Shown piece by piece: positions 7,257-14,921 of a DNA stretch of 37,703 bases. The position numbers and the translations under genes were made by a program. This DNA is from Armatimonadota bacterium (lineage in GTDB: Bacteria; Armatimonadota; Armatimonadia; Armatimonadales; Armatimonadaceae). The stretch is taken from assembly GCA_026392155.1 (NCBI GenBank), contig JAPLCP010000134.1, forward strand, positions 1 to 37,703. The letters are read 5' to 3'. The notes under the pieces are model-generated. The model was not told the origin of the DNA. It worked only from the letters and a program-made list of their open reading frames with translations, and made no database searches. Position 1 is the stretch's first letter; every line of letters starts with the position of its first letter.

Positions 7257-7283
7257 AAGCGCCGAGGAGAACTCCCCGGCGCT
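7257..7283 (-). terminator. Hairpin downstream of the GH51 gene
   Basis: AGCGCCG and CGGCGCT arms flank a short GA-rich loop shortly after the GH51 stop codon. The following bases contain only TTT runs, so it is a weak intrinsic terminator or a 3'-stabilising hairpin. Confidence 0.45.
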
Positions 7284-7294
7284 TGAGATATCGC

Positions 7295-9520
7295 CTACCG
7301 GGTTTTCAGCCGCAGGATGCTCACGGAGTAGGCGGGCGCGGGATAGGTAAAGCTTGCCGAGACGCCACTAAGCGGCTTGGTGACCGGGACAATCTTAGTG
7401 GGCTGGGCGAAGGAGTTCTCCTCGTTGGGGCCACTGCCTGTCAGCACCGTCGCGGTTCCCTGGCCGGTGAGCTTGCCGACATTTTTCAGCGTGATCGCGG
7501 CCACTCGGTCGCTCTTGCCACCATTGACGAGCTTGACGAGAATATCGCCGGTCTTCTCGTCGCGGGTGCTCACGGCGTGGACATGGGACGGCGGCGGTGG
7601 GAGCGTGACATCGTGCAGGAGCTTGCCATCTAAATAACACTTGATGCGTGGGCCAACGCACTCGATCTTCACATCGTACCAGCGGCCCGTCTCGATCTTG
7701 CCCTGCACTTGGGGACGCAGAAGAGAGCTTTTCCCACCGCCCACCGAGCGCTCGATCTCGTGGCGGGTGTTGCCCCAGCCGCCCAGGTTCCACCAGAGAA
7801 AGTCTCCGGCGCTGCGGTTGTAGAACATCACCAGAAAGCCCTCGTCGCCGCCGTTTTTCTTGGCCTTGAGCGTGAGCGTGTAGTTGCTCGCGTTCGGGTC
7901 GCCGCCCGTGGCGCGGAAGTCCTCGCCTTTTGCGTTGGTCTGGCGCAGGCCACCGTCGTCGGTTTTTACCCAGCTTCCCTTCCCGGGAGTGAGGCTGACG
8001 GGCGTGCCATCCACCGCAATGTCTTTGTACTCCGCATCGGTGAGCCAGGTGCCCACTCCCACGCCGCCCTTGGTTTCTGCAGAGTCTGTCTCGCGGACAG
8101 CAGGCTGGGTGAGCGCTGTCGGGAGCACGATATCGCCACGGTTGGTGGAGAAGAGCTGCTGCACCCAGTAGCTTGGGGTGCCAAATGCCTGGCTGGAGTT
8201 AAAGACAATCGCATCCGGGTTCCAGGCGCGGTTGTTGGCATTGACAAAGAGCGGGGCGTAGCTGGCCATCACCACCACATCGGAGTTGCGCTCCATGCCG
8301 GTGATAAACGCCGCCTCGCCCAGTGCCGCGATAAGATTTCCCTCGCCACAGCCTTGCGTCACAGCGTACTCGCCCACATAGACTTTATGCTTGCTTCTAT
8401 CGTAGCGATCGTAGCGGTTGGCCTGCTCGAAGAAAAACTGCGGGTTGTTGTAGTAGTGCTCATCCACGATTTCTATAGGCGCAGAGGTTGGTAGTCCTCC
8501 CCAGTCGTTAGCAATCGTGCGCACATAGGGATGTTTTGCTTTAATCGCATCAAAGAGCAGCTTGTAGCGCTCGTTGTAGCGCGGGCCGCCGTTCTCATTG
8601 CCAATCTCGATCAGCTTTAGCCCGAACGGCTTAGGGTGGCCGTTCTTAGCCCGCTCGCGTCCCCACTTGGTGGTGCGTGGGTCGCCATTGGCGTACTCCA
8701 GCGCGTCTAGTGCGTCTTGGATCACGGTATCCATCTGGCTAAGCGGCGTGACATCTTTATGGCTCATGCCGCAGTTGATCACAAAGAGTGGCTCCGCCTT
8801 AAGATCGTCGCACCAGAGCAAGTACTCGTGGAAGCCGAGGCCATTGGTAGCCTTGTAGCCCCAGATGCATTGGGTGCCGCCACGCTGATTCACCTCGCCG
8901 AGCGATGTTTTCCAGATAAAGCGATCCACGATACGGTCGCCTTCGACATAGCAGCCACCGGGGAAGCGCACAAAGCTGGGCTTCATCCCCGCCACGAAAC
9001 TTGCCAAGTCTTTGCGTAGCCTCGCCTGGCCATGCGTGTCGGCAGGCATCAGCGACGGGTTCTTGAGTACAGTAGGAAACGCGATGGGTCGCAGCTCCAG
9101 GCGAGCATCGGGGCAGGAGGCGCTGGGGGTTAGCGTGGCGCTATTCTTGCCAGCCTTCAAACTCACCTTTGCCAGCACGGCACCACTTGTCGTTACCAGA
9201 GCTGCCGCTAGAGGGTTAGTGGCCTCCAAAGAGAGTACCAGCTTCTTGCCACGCTCGACACCAATGCCCCAGTAGCCTTCGGTGCGAACCCCACCCGAGC
9301 CCATGATGGTGAGCGCGTCGCCCTCTGCGGTCGCTTTCGCACCACTGAACGCGTCCCAGTACTTTGGGCCCTCGGCAAAATTCCGGTTGCGCAGCTTCTC
9401 AGGGTAGAGGCCACCATCGCCGGCGTGGTTGATCTCCTCAAAGAAGATGCCATGAAGAAGGGGGGAGAGACGAGGGCCGGGACGTGCGCCGTCCACGGTA
9501 AGGGTCATGTCAGCTTGCAT
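7295..9520 (-). CDS. GH51 alpha-L-arabinofuranosidase with inserted LamG-like domain
   Basis: This 741-aa retaining glycosidase releases L-arabinofuranose from arabinoxylan-, arabinan- or arabinogalactan-derived oligosaccharides. After an N-terminal beta region (HGIFFEEINHAGDGGLYPEK, 23-42), the TIM barrel carries VRFPGG (184-189), the acid/base Glu309 in IEIGNENGG and the nucleophile Glu384 in YVGEYAV. The C-terminal arabinofuranosidase beta-domain is interrupted at about residues 480-650 by a jelly-roll module of LamG/DUF1080 type (FLVMFYNRSAGDFLWWNLGG, then GRWYDVKIEC and CYLDGKLLHD). There is no obvious signal peptide, so it is probably intracellular. TATAAT ends six bases before the ATG, so the message is probably leaderless. 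A second Met four codons later (MTLTVDG) is an alternative start. Confidence 0.93.
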   Translation of the reverse strand: MQADMTLTVDGARPGPRLSPLLHGIFFEEINHAGDGGLYPEKLRNRNFAEGPKYWDAFSGAKATAEGDALTIMGSGGVRTEGYWGIGVERGKKLVLSLEATNPLAAALVTTSGAVLAKVSLKAGKNSATLTPSASCPDARLELRPIAFPTVLKNPSLMPADTHGQARLRKDLASFVAGMKPSFVRFPGGCYVEGDRIVDRFIWKTSLGEVNQRGGTQCIWGYKATNGLGFHEYLLWCDDLKAEPLFVINCGMSHKDVTPLSQMDTVIQDALDALEYANGDPRTTKWGRERAKNGHPKPFGLKLIEIGNENGGPRYNERYKLLFDAIKAKHPYVRTIANDWGGLPTSAPIEIVDEHYYNNPQFFFEQANRYDRYDRSKHKVYVGEYAVTQGCGEGNLIAALGEAAFITGMERNSDVVVMASYAPLFVNANNRAWNPDAIVFNSSQAFGTPSYWVQQLFSTNRGDIVLPTALTQPAVRETDSAETKGGVGVGTWLTDAEYKDIAVDGTPVSLTPGKGSWVKTDDGGLRQTNAKGEDFRATGGDPNASNYTLTLKAKKNGGDEGFLVMFYNRSAGDFLWWNLGGWGNTRHEIERSVGGGKSSLLRPQVQGKIETGRWYDVKIECVGPRIKCYLDGKLLHDVTLPPPPSHVHAVSTRDEKTGDILVKLVNGGKSDRVAAITLKNVGKLTGQGTATVLTGSGPNEENSFAQPTKIVPVTKPLSGVSASFTYPAPAYSVSILRLKTR

Positions 9521-9526
9521 GCTTCT

Positions 9527-9532
9527 ATTATA
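9527..9532 (-). promoter_or_regulatory. -10 box of the GH51 gene (leaderless type)
   Basis: On the minus strand, a perfect TATAAT ends 6 nt before ATG 9520. No Shine-Dalgarno site fits in the remaining space. Confidence 0.6.
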
Positions 9533-9568
9533 ATCTGATTTTCTAAAGAATGCTTACCATAGAATAAG

Positions 9569-9582
9569 CCGTTATCTAACGG
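9569..9582. promoter_or_regulatory. Palindrome CCGTTA-TC-TAACGG in a divergent promoter region
   Basis: This perfect 6-bp inverted repeat with a 2-bp spacer lies between the divergent GH51 and Gly-rich lipoprotein genes, directly abutting the TAGAAT -10 box of the latter. It is a candidate operator, inferred from position and symmetry only. Confidence 0.35.
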
Positions 9583-9588
9583 TAGAAT
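9583..9588 (+). promoter_or_regulatory. -10 box of the Gly-rich lipoprotein gene (leaderless type)
   Basis: TAGAAT ends 6 nt before ATG 9595. The spacing is identical to that of several other genes in the window. Confidence 0.45.
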
Positions 9589-9594
9589 GTCAAG

Positions 9595-10584
9595 ATGGAA
9601 ACTCCAATAGCTCCCCGGCCTTTCACGCGAGGCGGCTTTCTGACAGCACTGGCGCTCTCGGTGACAAGTGCGCTGGGCATCTTGCAAGGCTGTGGGAGCA
9701 GTGGGAGTGCTTCCGATCCAACCCCCTCGCCTACCCCAACCCCCTCTCCGGTTCCAACCGCTACCCCTAGACCCACCGCGACTCCGGTTCCCACCCCGAC
9801 CCCGACTCCGCGTCCCACGATCAAGCAAGTCTTCCGCTACACAGGAGCCAACCAGAGCTTCGTGGTGCCCACAGGTGTCACGTCTATTACCGTAAAGCTC
9901 TGGGGCGCAGGCGGCGGCTATGCAGGTGGTGGCGGGGCTTTTGTCACGGGGAACCTTGCCGTCACACCCAGAGCCACCCTCACGATTATTGTGGGAGGTG
10001 GCAATACCAGCAGCGGCGTGAACGGTGGCGGCGGTTTTGGTGGCGGTGGCGCGGGCTACAGTGGTGGCGGCGGACGGTCCGCGATCCGGCTGAGCGCGAA
10101 CCTTGCTGTAATTACGGATGAAAAAGTGACGGCGGCAGGTGGCGGTGGTGGTCCCAGTGGCGGCGGCGGCGGATTAACATCGGGCACGAGCGGCAGTGTC
10201 AATGGGAGTTTTGGTGGTGGCGGCGGTGGCACGCAAACGGCAGGTGGCGTCAATGGCGCAGGCGGCTTCGTGGGTACCTCAGGAAGCCAGTTCAAAGGTG
10301 GTGAAGGCTTCAGTGGCGGCGGTGGTGGTGGCTACTGGGGTGGAGGCAGTGGTAGTGGAAGCGGTTTTAATGGTGGTGGCGGTGGCGGCGGGTCATCGCT
10401 GACCTCCAATCTCACCTCGTCGAGTGCCAGCGCGGCGGGAGCCTCGGGGAGCCTAGGAAAGGCCAGTGGCGCACTGCCAGGTGGGAGCACTGATGCAGAC
10501 TACGTTGCTGGCGTGGGCGTCGGTGGGACCAGCAGTACGCTAGGCGGCAACGGCCTAATCGTGATCGCGTACTTGGGGCCATAG
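9595..10584 (+). CDS. Gly-rich putative lipoprotein with Thr-Pro linker
   Basis: This 329-aa exported protein starts with a Tat/Sec-like signal (TRGGFLTALALSVTSALGIL) ending in a lipobox, LQGC, near residue 33. Next comes a Pro-Thr linker (residues about 42-78) made of PTPTPTP-type repeats, as in cell-wall-spanning stalks. Residues about 80-125 look like a Gly-rich surface domain (FVVPTGVTSITVKLWGAGGG). The remaining 200 residues are mostly Gly with GGGGG runs, ending in the conserved-looking GGTSSTLGGNGLIVIAYLGP. It is related in style to bacterial glycine-rich domain proteins found on cell surfaces; the role is unknown. It lies 1 bp from the following SGNH remnant. Confidence 0.7.
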   Translation: METPIAPRPFTRGGFLTALALSVTSALGILQGCGSSGSASDPTPSPTPTPSPVPTATPRPTATPVPTPTPTPRPTIKQVFRYTGANQSFVVPTGVTSITVKLWGAGGGYAGGGGAFVTGNLAVTPRATLTIIVGGGNTSSGVNGGGGFGGGGAGYSGGGGRSAIRLSANLAVITDEKVTAAGGGGGPSGGGGGLTSGTSGSVNGSFGGGGGGTQTAGGVNGAGGFVGTSGSQFKGGEGFSGGGGGGYWGGGSGSGSGFNGGGGGGGSSLTSNLTSSSASAAGASGSLGKASGALPGGSTDADYVAGVGVGGTSSTLGGNGLIVIAYLGP

Positions 10585-10585
10585 C

Positions 10586-10992
10586 ATGACGTCCCAGCAA
10601 CGCACCGAGCCGCTCGCGGCCTTCACACCCGACTCCCGCATTCTCTTCCAGGGCGACTCCATCACCGATGGCAACCGGGGCCGTAGCGCCGACCCGAACC
10701 ATATCCTGGGCCACGGCTACGCCTTTCTTATCGCCGCCAAGTACGGTGCGGCTTTTCCCGAGCGCAAGCTGGTCTTTCTGAACCGGGGCATCAGCGGCAA
10801 AAAATCACGGCGCGGCTGGCAAAAAAACACGGTGCGGTGCTGGTGCCCTGCCAGCGCATCTTCACCGATGCCTGCAAGCGTGCGAGCGCGGACTACTGGA
10901 TCTGGGATGGCATCCACCCCACCTACTCCGGCCACCAGCTGCTCGCGGATGCTTGGATAGAGGCGGTACGAAAGGCAAAATGGGGCAAGTGA
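10586..10992 (+). pseudogene. SGNH/GDSL hydrolase remnant (internal deletion plus frameshift)
   Basis: The first 70 codons match a GDSL-type esterase: ILFQGDSITDGNRG holds the Ser of block I, followed by ILGHGYAFLIAAKYG and LVFLNRGISG. At about 10795-10805 (an A-rich run) the text jumps, in another frame, to the family's C-terminus: ITARLAKKHGAVLVP, then YWIWDGIHPTYSGHQLLADA, which includes the catalytic Asp and His (DGIHP). It stops at TGA 10990-10992. About 90-100 residues that should carry the block II Gly and block III Asn (GxND) are gone. The gene is therefore dead, or would make only a truncated protein. Its end overlaps the start of the LOG gene. Confidence 0.8.
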
Positions 10993-11561
10993 AGGCAGTT
11001 TGTGTGTACTGTGGGTCGTCATCGAAGGCAAAGTCGGTGTATTTCGAGGCGGCCCAAGGCCTGGGAGCGGCGCTGGCGGCGCGCGGCTGGAGCTTGGTCT
11101 ACGGTGGGGCGAGCTGTGGGCTGATGGGGGCCGTGGCCGATGCGACTCTGGCGGCAGGCGGTAAAGTCATCGGGGTGCTTCCGGATTTTATGGAAGACCG
11201 CGAGCTGGCCCACACAGGGATCACCGAGCTGCACATTGTGGGCTCCATGCACGAGCGCAAGGCGAAGATGGCCGAGCTCGCCGATGGCTTTATCGCGCTT
11301 CCCGGTGGCTTTGGGACCCTCGACGAGATGTTCGAGGTGCTCACCTGGGCACAGATCGCAATCCATACCAAGCCCTGCGCGTTCTACAATGTCAGCGGTT
11401 TCTACGACCCGCTCTTTGCTTTTCTCGATCACATGGCAGGCGAAGGCCTCCTTCGACCACACCACCGCGAGCTGCCCCTCATCCACCCCGAGCTGGAGCC
11501 ACTTCTCGATCTCATCGCTGCCCACGAAGGCAGAAGCGATGATAAATGGGATCAAGTATAG
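10980..11561 (+). CDS. LOG-family phosphoribohydrolase (TIGR00730)
   Basis: This 193-aa Rossmann-like cytosolic enzyme has the LOG signature PGGFGTLDE (108-116) and the upstream GSMHERKAKM block (88-97). Characterised members hydrolyse cytokinin riboside monophosphates or other nucleotide 5'-monophosphates to free base and ribose 5-phosphate; the physiological role in most bacteria is not settled. The start at 10980 (MGQVKAVCVYCGSSS) is preferred because the family begins there; a start 9 codons upstream would lie inside the SGNH remnant. The ATG lies inside the end of that remnant, suggesting an old operon. Confidence 0.9.
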   Translation: MGQVKAVCVYCGSSSKAKSVYFEAAQGLGAALAARGWSLVYGGASCGLMGAVADATLAAGGKVIGVLPDFMEDRELAHTGITELHIVGSMHERKAKMAELADGFIALPGGFGTLDEMFEVLTWAQIAIHTKPCAFYNVSGFYDPLFAFLDHMAGEGLLRPHHRELPLIHPELEPLLDLIAAHEGRSDDKWDQV

Positions 11562-11593
11562 CCGTTTCCTATCGTTTCGATAAAAACAATCCG

Positions 11594-11623
11594 TTGGACA
11601 CGGGGCAAGTGGAGGCCTACAAT
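11594..11623 (+). promoter_or_regulatory. Promoter in front of the methyltransferase remnant and leuD
   Basis: TTGGAC (11594-11599), 18 nt, TACAAT (11618-11623), with ATG 6 nt later. The coding sequence it served is gutted, so its main remaining target may be leuD 200 bp downstream. Confidence 0.5.
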
Positions 11624-11629
11624 AGCAGC

Positions 11630-11820
11630 ATGAACACCCCTAAGTCCACCGTCGAGGAGATCCGCGCCCGCGTCGATGCCGATGTCGAGCGTTTTTCGAA
11701 CCTAGAGACCGGCCCCGTCCGCTGCTCTGGCAGTGTGATTTATTGCAGCATGTCGGTTTTTCCCGTGTGGACATTCTCCATAAAAATGGCCCCTTTGCCG
11801 CCTTTGGTGCGGTAAAGTAG
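11630..11820 (+). pseudogene. SAM-dependent methyltransferase remnant (ends kept, middle deleted)
   Basis: The first 27 codons read MNTPKSTVEEIRARVDADVE, then RFSNLET, the characteristic N-terminus of a class I SAM methyltransferase family. The last stretch, in a different frame, reads LLQHVGFSRVDILHKNGPFA, then AFGAVK and a stop at 11818-11820, which is the matching C-terminus of that family. Only about 10 codons separate them, so some 170-200 residues including the whole SAM-binding core are missing, and the frame is shifted. The promoter upstream is intact. The family match is from memory of its two ends. Confidence 0.65.
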
Positions 11821-11832
11821 AGAGTAGAACCT

Positions 11833-12432
11833 ATGAAACCTTTTACGAAAATTACCGGAGTTGCGGCCCCTATGGACCGCGTGAATGTGGACACCGATCA
11901 GATCATCCCCAAGCAGTTCTTAAAGCGCATCGAGCGCACGGGCTTTGGGGAGTTTCTGTTCTTCGACTGGCGCTACGAGGCCGATGGTAAGACCGACAAT
12001 CCGTCCTTTGAGCTCAACGACCCGAAGCTCTCTGGGGCACAGATCTTAGTGACCGGCAAGAACTTTGGCTGCGGCTCCAGCCGCGAGCACGCGCCGTGGG
12101 CGCTAGAGGACTACGGCTTTCGCAGCATTATCGCACCGAGTTACGCCGACATCTTCTACAACAACTGCTTCAAAAATGGCATGCTCCCGATTGTCTTGCC
12201 TGAGGAGACAGTCTATGACTTGATGGCACGCTTGCAGAAAAACCTAGGTGCGGAAGTGACCGTGGACTTAGAGACCCACACTATCACCGGCCCCGATGGC
12301 TTCACGGCAACTTTCACCGTGGACGACTTTCGCCGTCACTGCCTGCTCAATGGTCTGGATGACATCGGCCTCACACTGCAAAACGAGGCGGACATTACTG
12401 CATTTGAGGCCAAGCGAGCGGTCGCCACTTAG
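11833..12432 (+). CDS. leuD: 3-isopropylmalate dehydratase small subunit
   Basis: This 199-aa aconitase-swivel-domain protein pairs with LeuC to isomerise 2- to 3-isopropylmalate in leucine synthesis. Diagnostic blocks are [20 protein letters not shown] (15-34), [35 protein letters not shown], and the C-terminal [17 protein letters not shown]. The length is normal for the long LeuD form. leuC is not adjacent in the window. There is no good Shine-Dalgarno before the ATG; transcription may come from the promoter at 11594-11623. Confidence 0.95.
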   Translation: MKPFTKITGVAAPMDRVNVDTDQIIPKQFLKRIERTGFGEFLFFDWRYEADGKTDNPSFELNDPKLSGAQILVTGKNFGCGSSREHAPWALEDYGFRSIIAPSYADIFYNNCFKNGMLPIVLPEETVYDLMARLQKNLGAEVTVDLETHTITGPDGFTATFTVDDFRRHCLLNGLDDIGLTLQNEADITAFEAKRAVAT

Positions 12433-12671
12433 ATTCGAAGGGCCTGACGCACGGGGCTATCTTCGGGGGCGTTTTGTCGCAGAGCGTCTATTCACTGTGC
12501 TTATCTCGTCCCAGCGCACGGTACTTTGTTTACCCCAGAAGGTCATCGCAGCCACGCAAAGAGTATCTCAAAGACAAACTGCCCTAGAAATACCTCCGAA
12601 ACGAGCGCTGCCTTTGTGCTTGGATCTGCATGAAGTCTTAAACGCCGTTTCGAGTGCTTTGGTTGCGGTCA
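12433..12671. other. Gene-free spacer of 239 bases
   Basis: This lies between the ends of leuD and the convergent glycosyltransferase gene. I see no convincing gene, RNA or clear terminator hairpin. Confidence 0.5.
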
Positions 12672-13814
12672 CTACTGCTTTTGAGCAAGCTCTTCGTAGA
12701 GGCCGTAGTACTGCTTACCGATCTTTTCCCAGGACTGCTCGGAAGCATGCGCTCGCGCGATAGACTGCATCCGTGCTCGTTGCTCGGGTTGCTGCACCAA
12801 AGCTTTAAGTGCTCCTGTCAATGCCTTGATATCATTAGGATCGTCAATAAGAAGGCCTGCACCAGGGGCGATCACTTCCGCTCCCCCCGTGGTGCGTGAG
12901 GAGAGAATGGGAATGCCCGAGGCGGCTGCCTCAGAGAGCACTAGGGCGCAGGCTTCGTAGCGTGAGGGGAAGACGAAGAAGTCGCTGGCACGAAAGATAG
13001 CGGCGATATCACGGCGAAAGTCGAGAAAGTGCACTCGCTTTGTCAACCCGAGCTGCTCCGCCAGCGCTGGGTAGGGACTGCCCTCCAGCCGCCCCACTAC
13101 TGCTAGGTGGAAACCTTCGACTTGTGCCATGGCTTTTAGCACCGAGTCAAGATTTTTACGCGGCGTGCGGATATCCCCCGCAAAAACGCCCAAAACAACG
13201 TTCTCAGGAAGCTCCAATCCCGTGCGATCTGGCGTCTCCCCCTCAGGTAACGGGTAGAACTCATTCAGATCGGCTCCATTGTTAATCACTCGCAGGCGAT
13301 CTTCGGGAACGCCAACAAGTGTCTTGAGCTCCTCGCGAACAGTTCCTGAGGCCGCCACTACCACGCGGGCTTGGTGGTAGGCATGGCGCTCCCAGTGGGC
13401 ATTGCTCTGGGTATAGAGCCACTGGTACGCTCCGTAGAGATTACGGTTGGTGCGCGATGTGTGGAAGGTAGACTGAGCCCAGGCGGCATGAACATACTGC
13501 GAAGTATTAATGTCGTGGGGGAGGCTTGTACAGTAACCGTAGTTGTGCAAGATATCCGGCTTTTCTGTCCAACTCTGGATAATACGGTCTGCCCGATGTG
13601 CAAAAATGGCGACTTTAGGAAGATTTATCTTATGTGTCCAGGAGGGAAGGGGAACACGGTAGACCTCAATATCGGGGAGCAGATCTTCCGCAATGGCATC
13701 AGCGACCACACGAACGCGCGCCCCTTGTTTCAGGGCATACTTGACAATCTCGTAGTTTGCGCGTCCCTGACCATCGCCAGGAAGAATGTTGTGGGTAACG
13801 ATCCCGATATGCAT
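12672..13814 (-). CDS. GT4-family glycosyltransferase
   Basis: This 380-aa GT-B enzyme transfers a sugar from a nucleotide-sugar donor to an unidentified acceptor, probably in polysaccharide or glycolipid assembly. The N-terminal domain starts MHIGIVTHNILPGDGQGRAN with the acceptor-side Gly loop. The C-terminal donor-binding domain has VINNGADLNEFYP, GVFAGDIRTPRKNLDSVLKA, and the E-x7-E motif in FPSRYEACALVLSEAAASG. There is no membrane segment. A TATAAT ends 8 nt before the ATG and faces the promoter of the divergent HDAC-like gene within a 33-bp gap. Confidence 0.92.
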   Translation of the reverse strand: MHIGIVTHNILPGDGQGRANYEIVKYALKQGARVRVVADAIAEDLLPDIEVYRVPLPSWTHKINLPKVAIFAHRADRIIQSWTEKPDILHNYGYCTSLPHDINTSQYVHAAWAQSTFHTSRTNRNLYGAYQWLYTQSNAHWERHAYHQARVVVAASGTVREELKTLVGVPEDRLRVINNGADLNEFYPLPEGETPDRTGLELPENVVLGVFAGDIRTPRKNLDSVLKAMAQVEGFHLAVVGRLEGSPYPALAEQLGLTKRVHFLDFRRDIAAIFRASDFFVFPSRYEACALVLSEAAASGIPILSSRTTGGAEVIAPGAGLLIDDPNDIKALTGALKALVQQPEQRARMQSIARAHASEQSWEKIGKQYYGLYEELAQKQ

Positions 13815-13822
13815 AACGCCCC

Positions 13823-13842
13823 ATTATACCCAGAGGTATAAT
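13823..13842. promoter_or_regulatory. Two overlapping divergent -10 boxes
   Basis: The minus-strand TATAAT (13828-13823) serves the GT4 gene and the plus-strand TATAAT (13837-13842) serves the HDAC-like gene, ending 8 and 5 nt from the two ATGs. Polymerases at the two boxes would collide, so expression may be mutually exclusive. Confidence 0.55.
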
Positions 13843-13847
13843 TTACT

Positions 13848-14921
13848 ATGCCCCGAAAGACTGCCTTTCTCTACACCGATGATTTTCTCGCCTACGACCT
13901 GGGGGGGAAGCACCCGCTTCAGCAGTGTCGGCTTCAGCTTGTGGATCAGAAGCTCGCAAGCTTGGGGTCTTTTGAGGCTATCACACGCCTTGCTCCGACA
14001 GCCATTGACGAAGCCCTGTTAGGGCGCGTGCACACGGCGGAGTATCTCGAAGTTGTGCGGCGGGCGAGCAAGCCAAACCATGGGCTAGATCTTCGCCGCT
14101 TTGGGCTAGGGCCGGGCGATACGCCTGCGTTTCCGGGGATGTGGGAAGCGTCCAAGCTCTACGCGGGCGGAAGTGTGGACGCGGCAAAGCGGGTGCTCTC
14201 GGGGGAGGCGGAGATTGCGTTTAATGTGGCCGGTGGCCTGCACCACGCCCACCCGTGGAAAGCCTACGGCTTCTGCGTCTTCAATGACCTCGCGCTGGCG
14301 ATCACGACGTTTTTAGAGTCTGGGCTGGAGCGGGTGATGTATGTGGATATCGATGTCCACCACGGTGATGGCGTGCAGGTCTGCCACTGGGACGACCCGA
14401 GGGTGCTCACGCTCTCGCTGCATGAGTCCGGGCGCTGGCTCTTTCCAGGCACGGGAGGCGTGGAAGAAACCGGCGGCGAAAAGGCACCAGGAAGCGCGAT
14501 CAATGTTCCGTATGCCCCCTACAGCGGCGATGAGGTCTGGTGGCACGGCTTTGAGCAGGTCGTCCCGGAGGCGTTTGAGCGCTTTTCTCCGCAAGCCTTA
14601 GTGCTCCAGCTCGGGGCCGATGCCCACTTCGCCGACCCACTGGCGCACCTGCAAGTGACCTCGCGCACCTGGATGCGAGCCGTGGCAAAACTCTTCGAGC
14701 TGGGCCGTGACATCCCGATCGTGGTGACGGGGGGCGGTGGCTACAATATCGCCACGGTCGAGCGGCTTTGGACTTTAGTTGCTCTTACCTGCGCGGGGCT
14801 TCCTTGTCCTGAGAGCCTTCACGACACAGAAGCGCCCACACTCGATGCCGAGCAGCAACGCACTGCACGCGCCTACTTGGATACGCAGCTTGATGCACTC
14901 CGGGGAGCGCTAGGGTGGTAG
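13848..14921 (+). CDS. acuC: Histone deacetylase-family (AcuC-like) deacetylase
   Basis: This 357-aa zinc amidohydrolase of the arginase/deacetylase fold removes acetyl groups from lysine (AcuC acts on acetyl-CoA synthetase) or from small acetylated amines. The active site is complete: the His pair H132-H133 in GGLHHAHPW, zinc ligands Asp169 and His171 in YVDIDVHHGDG, Asp258 in LQLGADAH.ADPLAHL, and the transition-state Tyr299 in TGGGGYN. The length fits AcuC. A TATAAT box ends 5 nt before the ATG. The stop overlaps the GTG of the next gene by 7 bp. The true substrate is unproven. Confidence 0.85.
   Translation: MPRKTAFLYTDDFLAYDLGGKHPLQQCRLQLVDQKLASLGSFEAITRLAPTAIDEALLGRVHTAEYLEVVRRASKPNHGLDLRRFGLGPGDTPAFPGMWEASKLYAGGSVDAAKRVLSGEAEIAFNVAGGLHHAHPWKAYGFCVFNDLALAITTFLESGLERVMYVDIDVHHGDGVQVCHWDDPRVLTLSLHESGRWLFPGTGGVEETGGEKAPGSAINVPYAPYSGDEVWWHGFEQVVPEAFERFSPQALVLQLGADAHFADPLAHLQVTSRTWMRAVAKLFELGRDIPIVVTGGGGYNIATVERLWTLVALTCAGLPCPESLHDTEAPTLDAEQQRTARAYLDTQLDALRGALGW

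Noticed and set aside
7128-7294. Possible riboswitch or small RNA upstream of the Gfo/Idh/MocA gene
   Set aside because: No conserved aptamer-like arrangement was seen; only a hairpin belonging to the GH51 3' end is clear.
7709-8494. 261-codon plus-strand frame inside the GH51 gene
   Set aside because: It is antisense to a family with intact catalytic motifs; no promoter or family features were seen.
12433-12671. Possible small gene between leuD and the GT4 gene
   Set aside because: Open frames there lack ribosome sites and any protein-like pattern on either strand.
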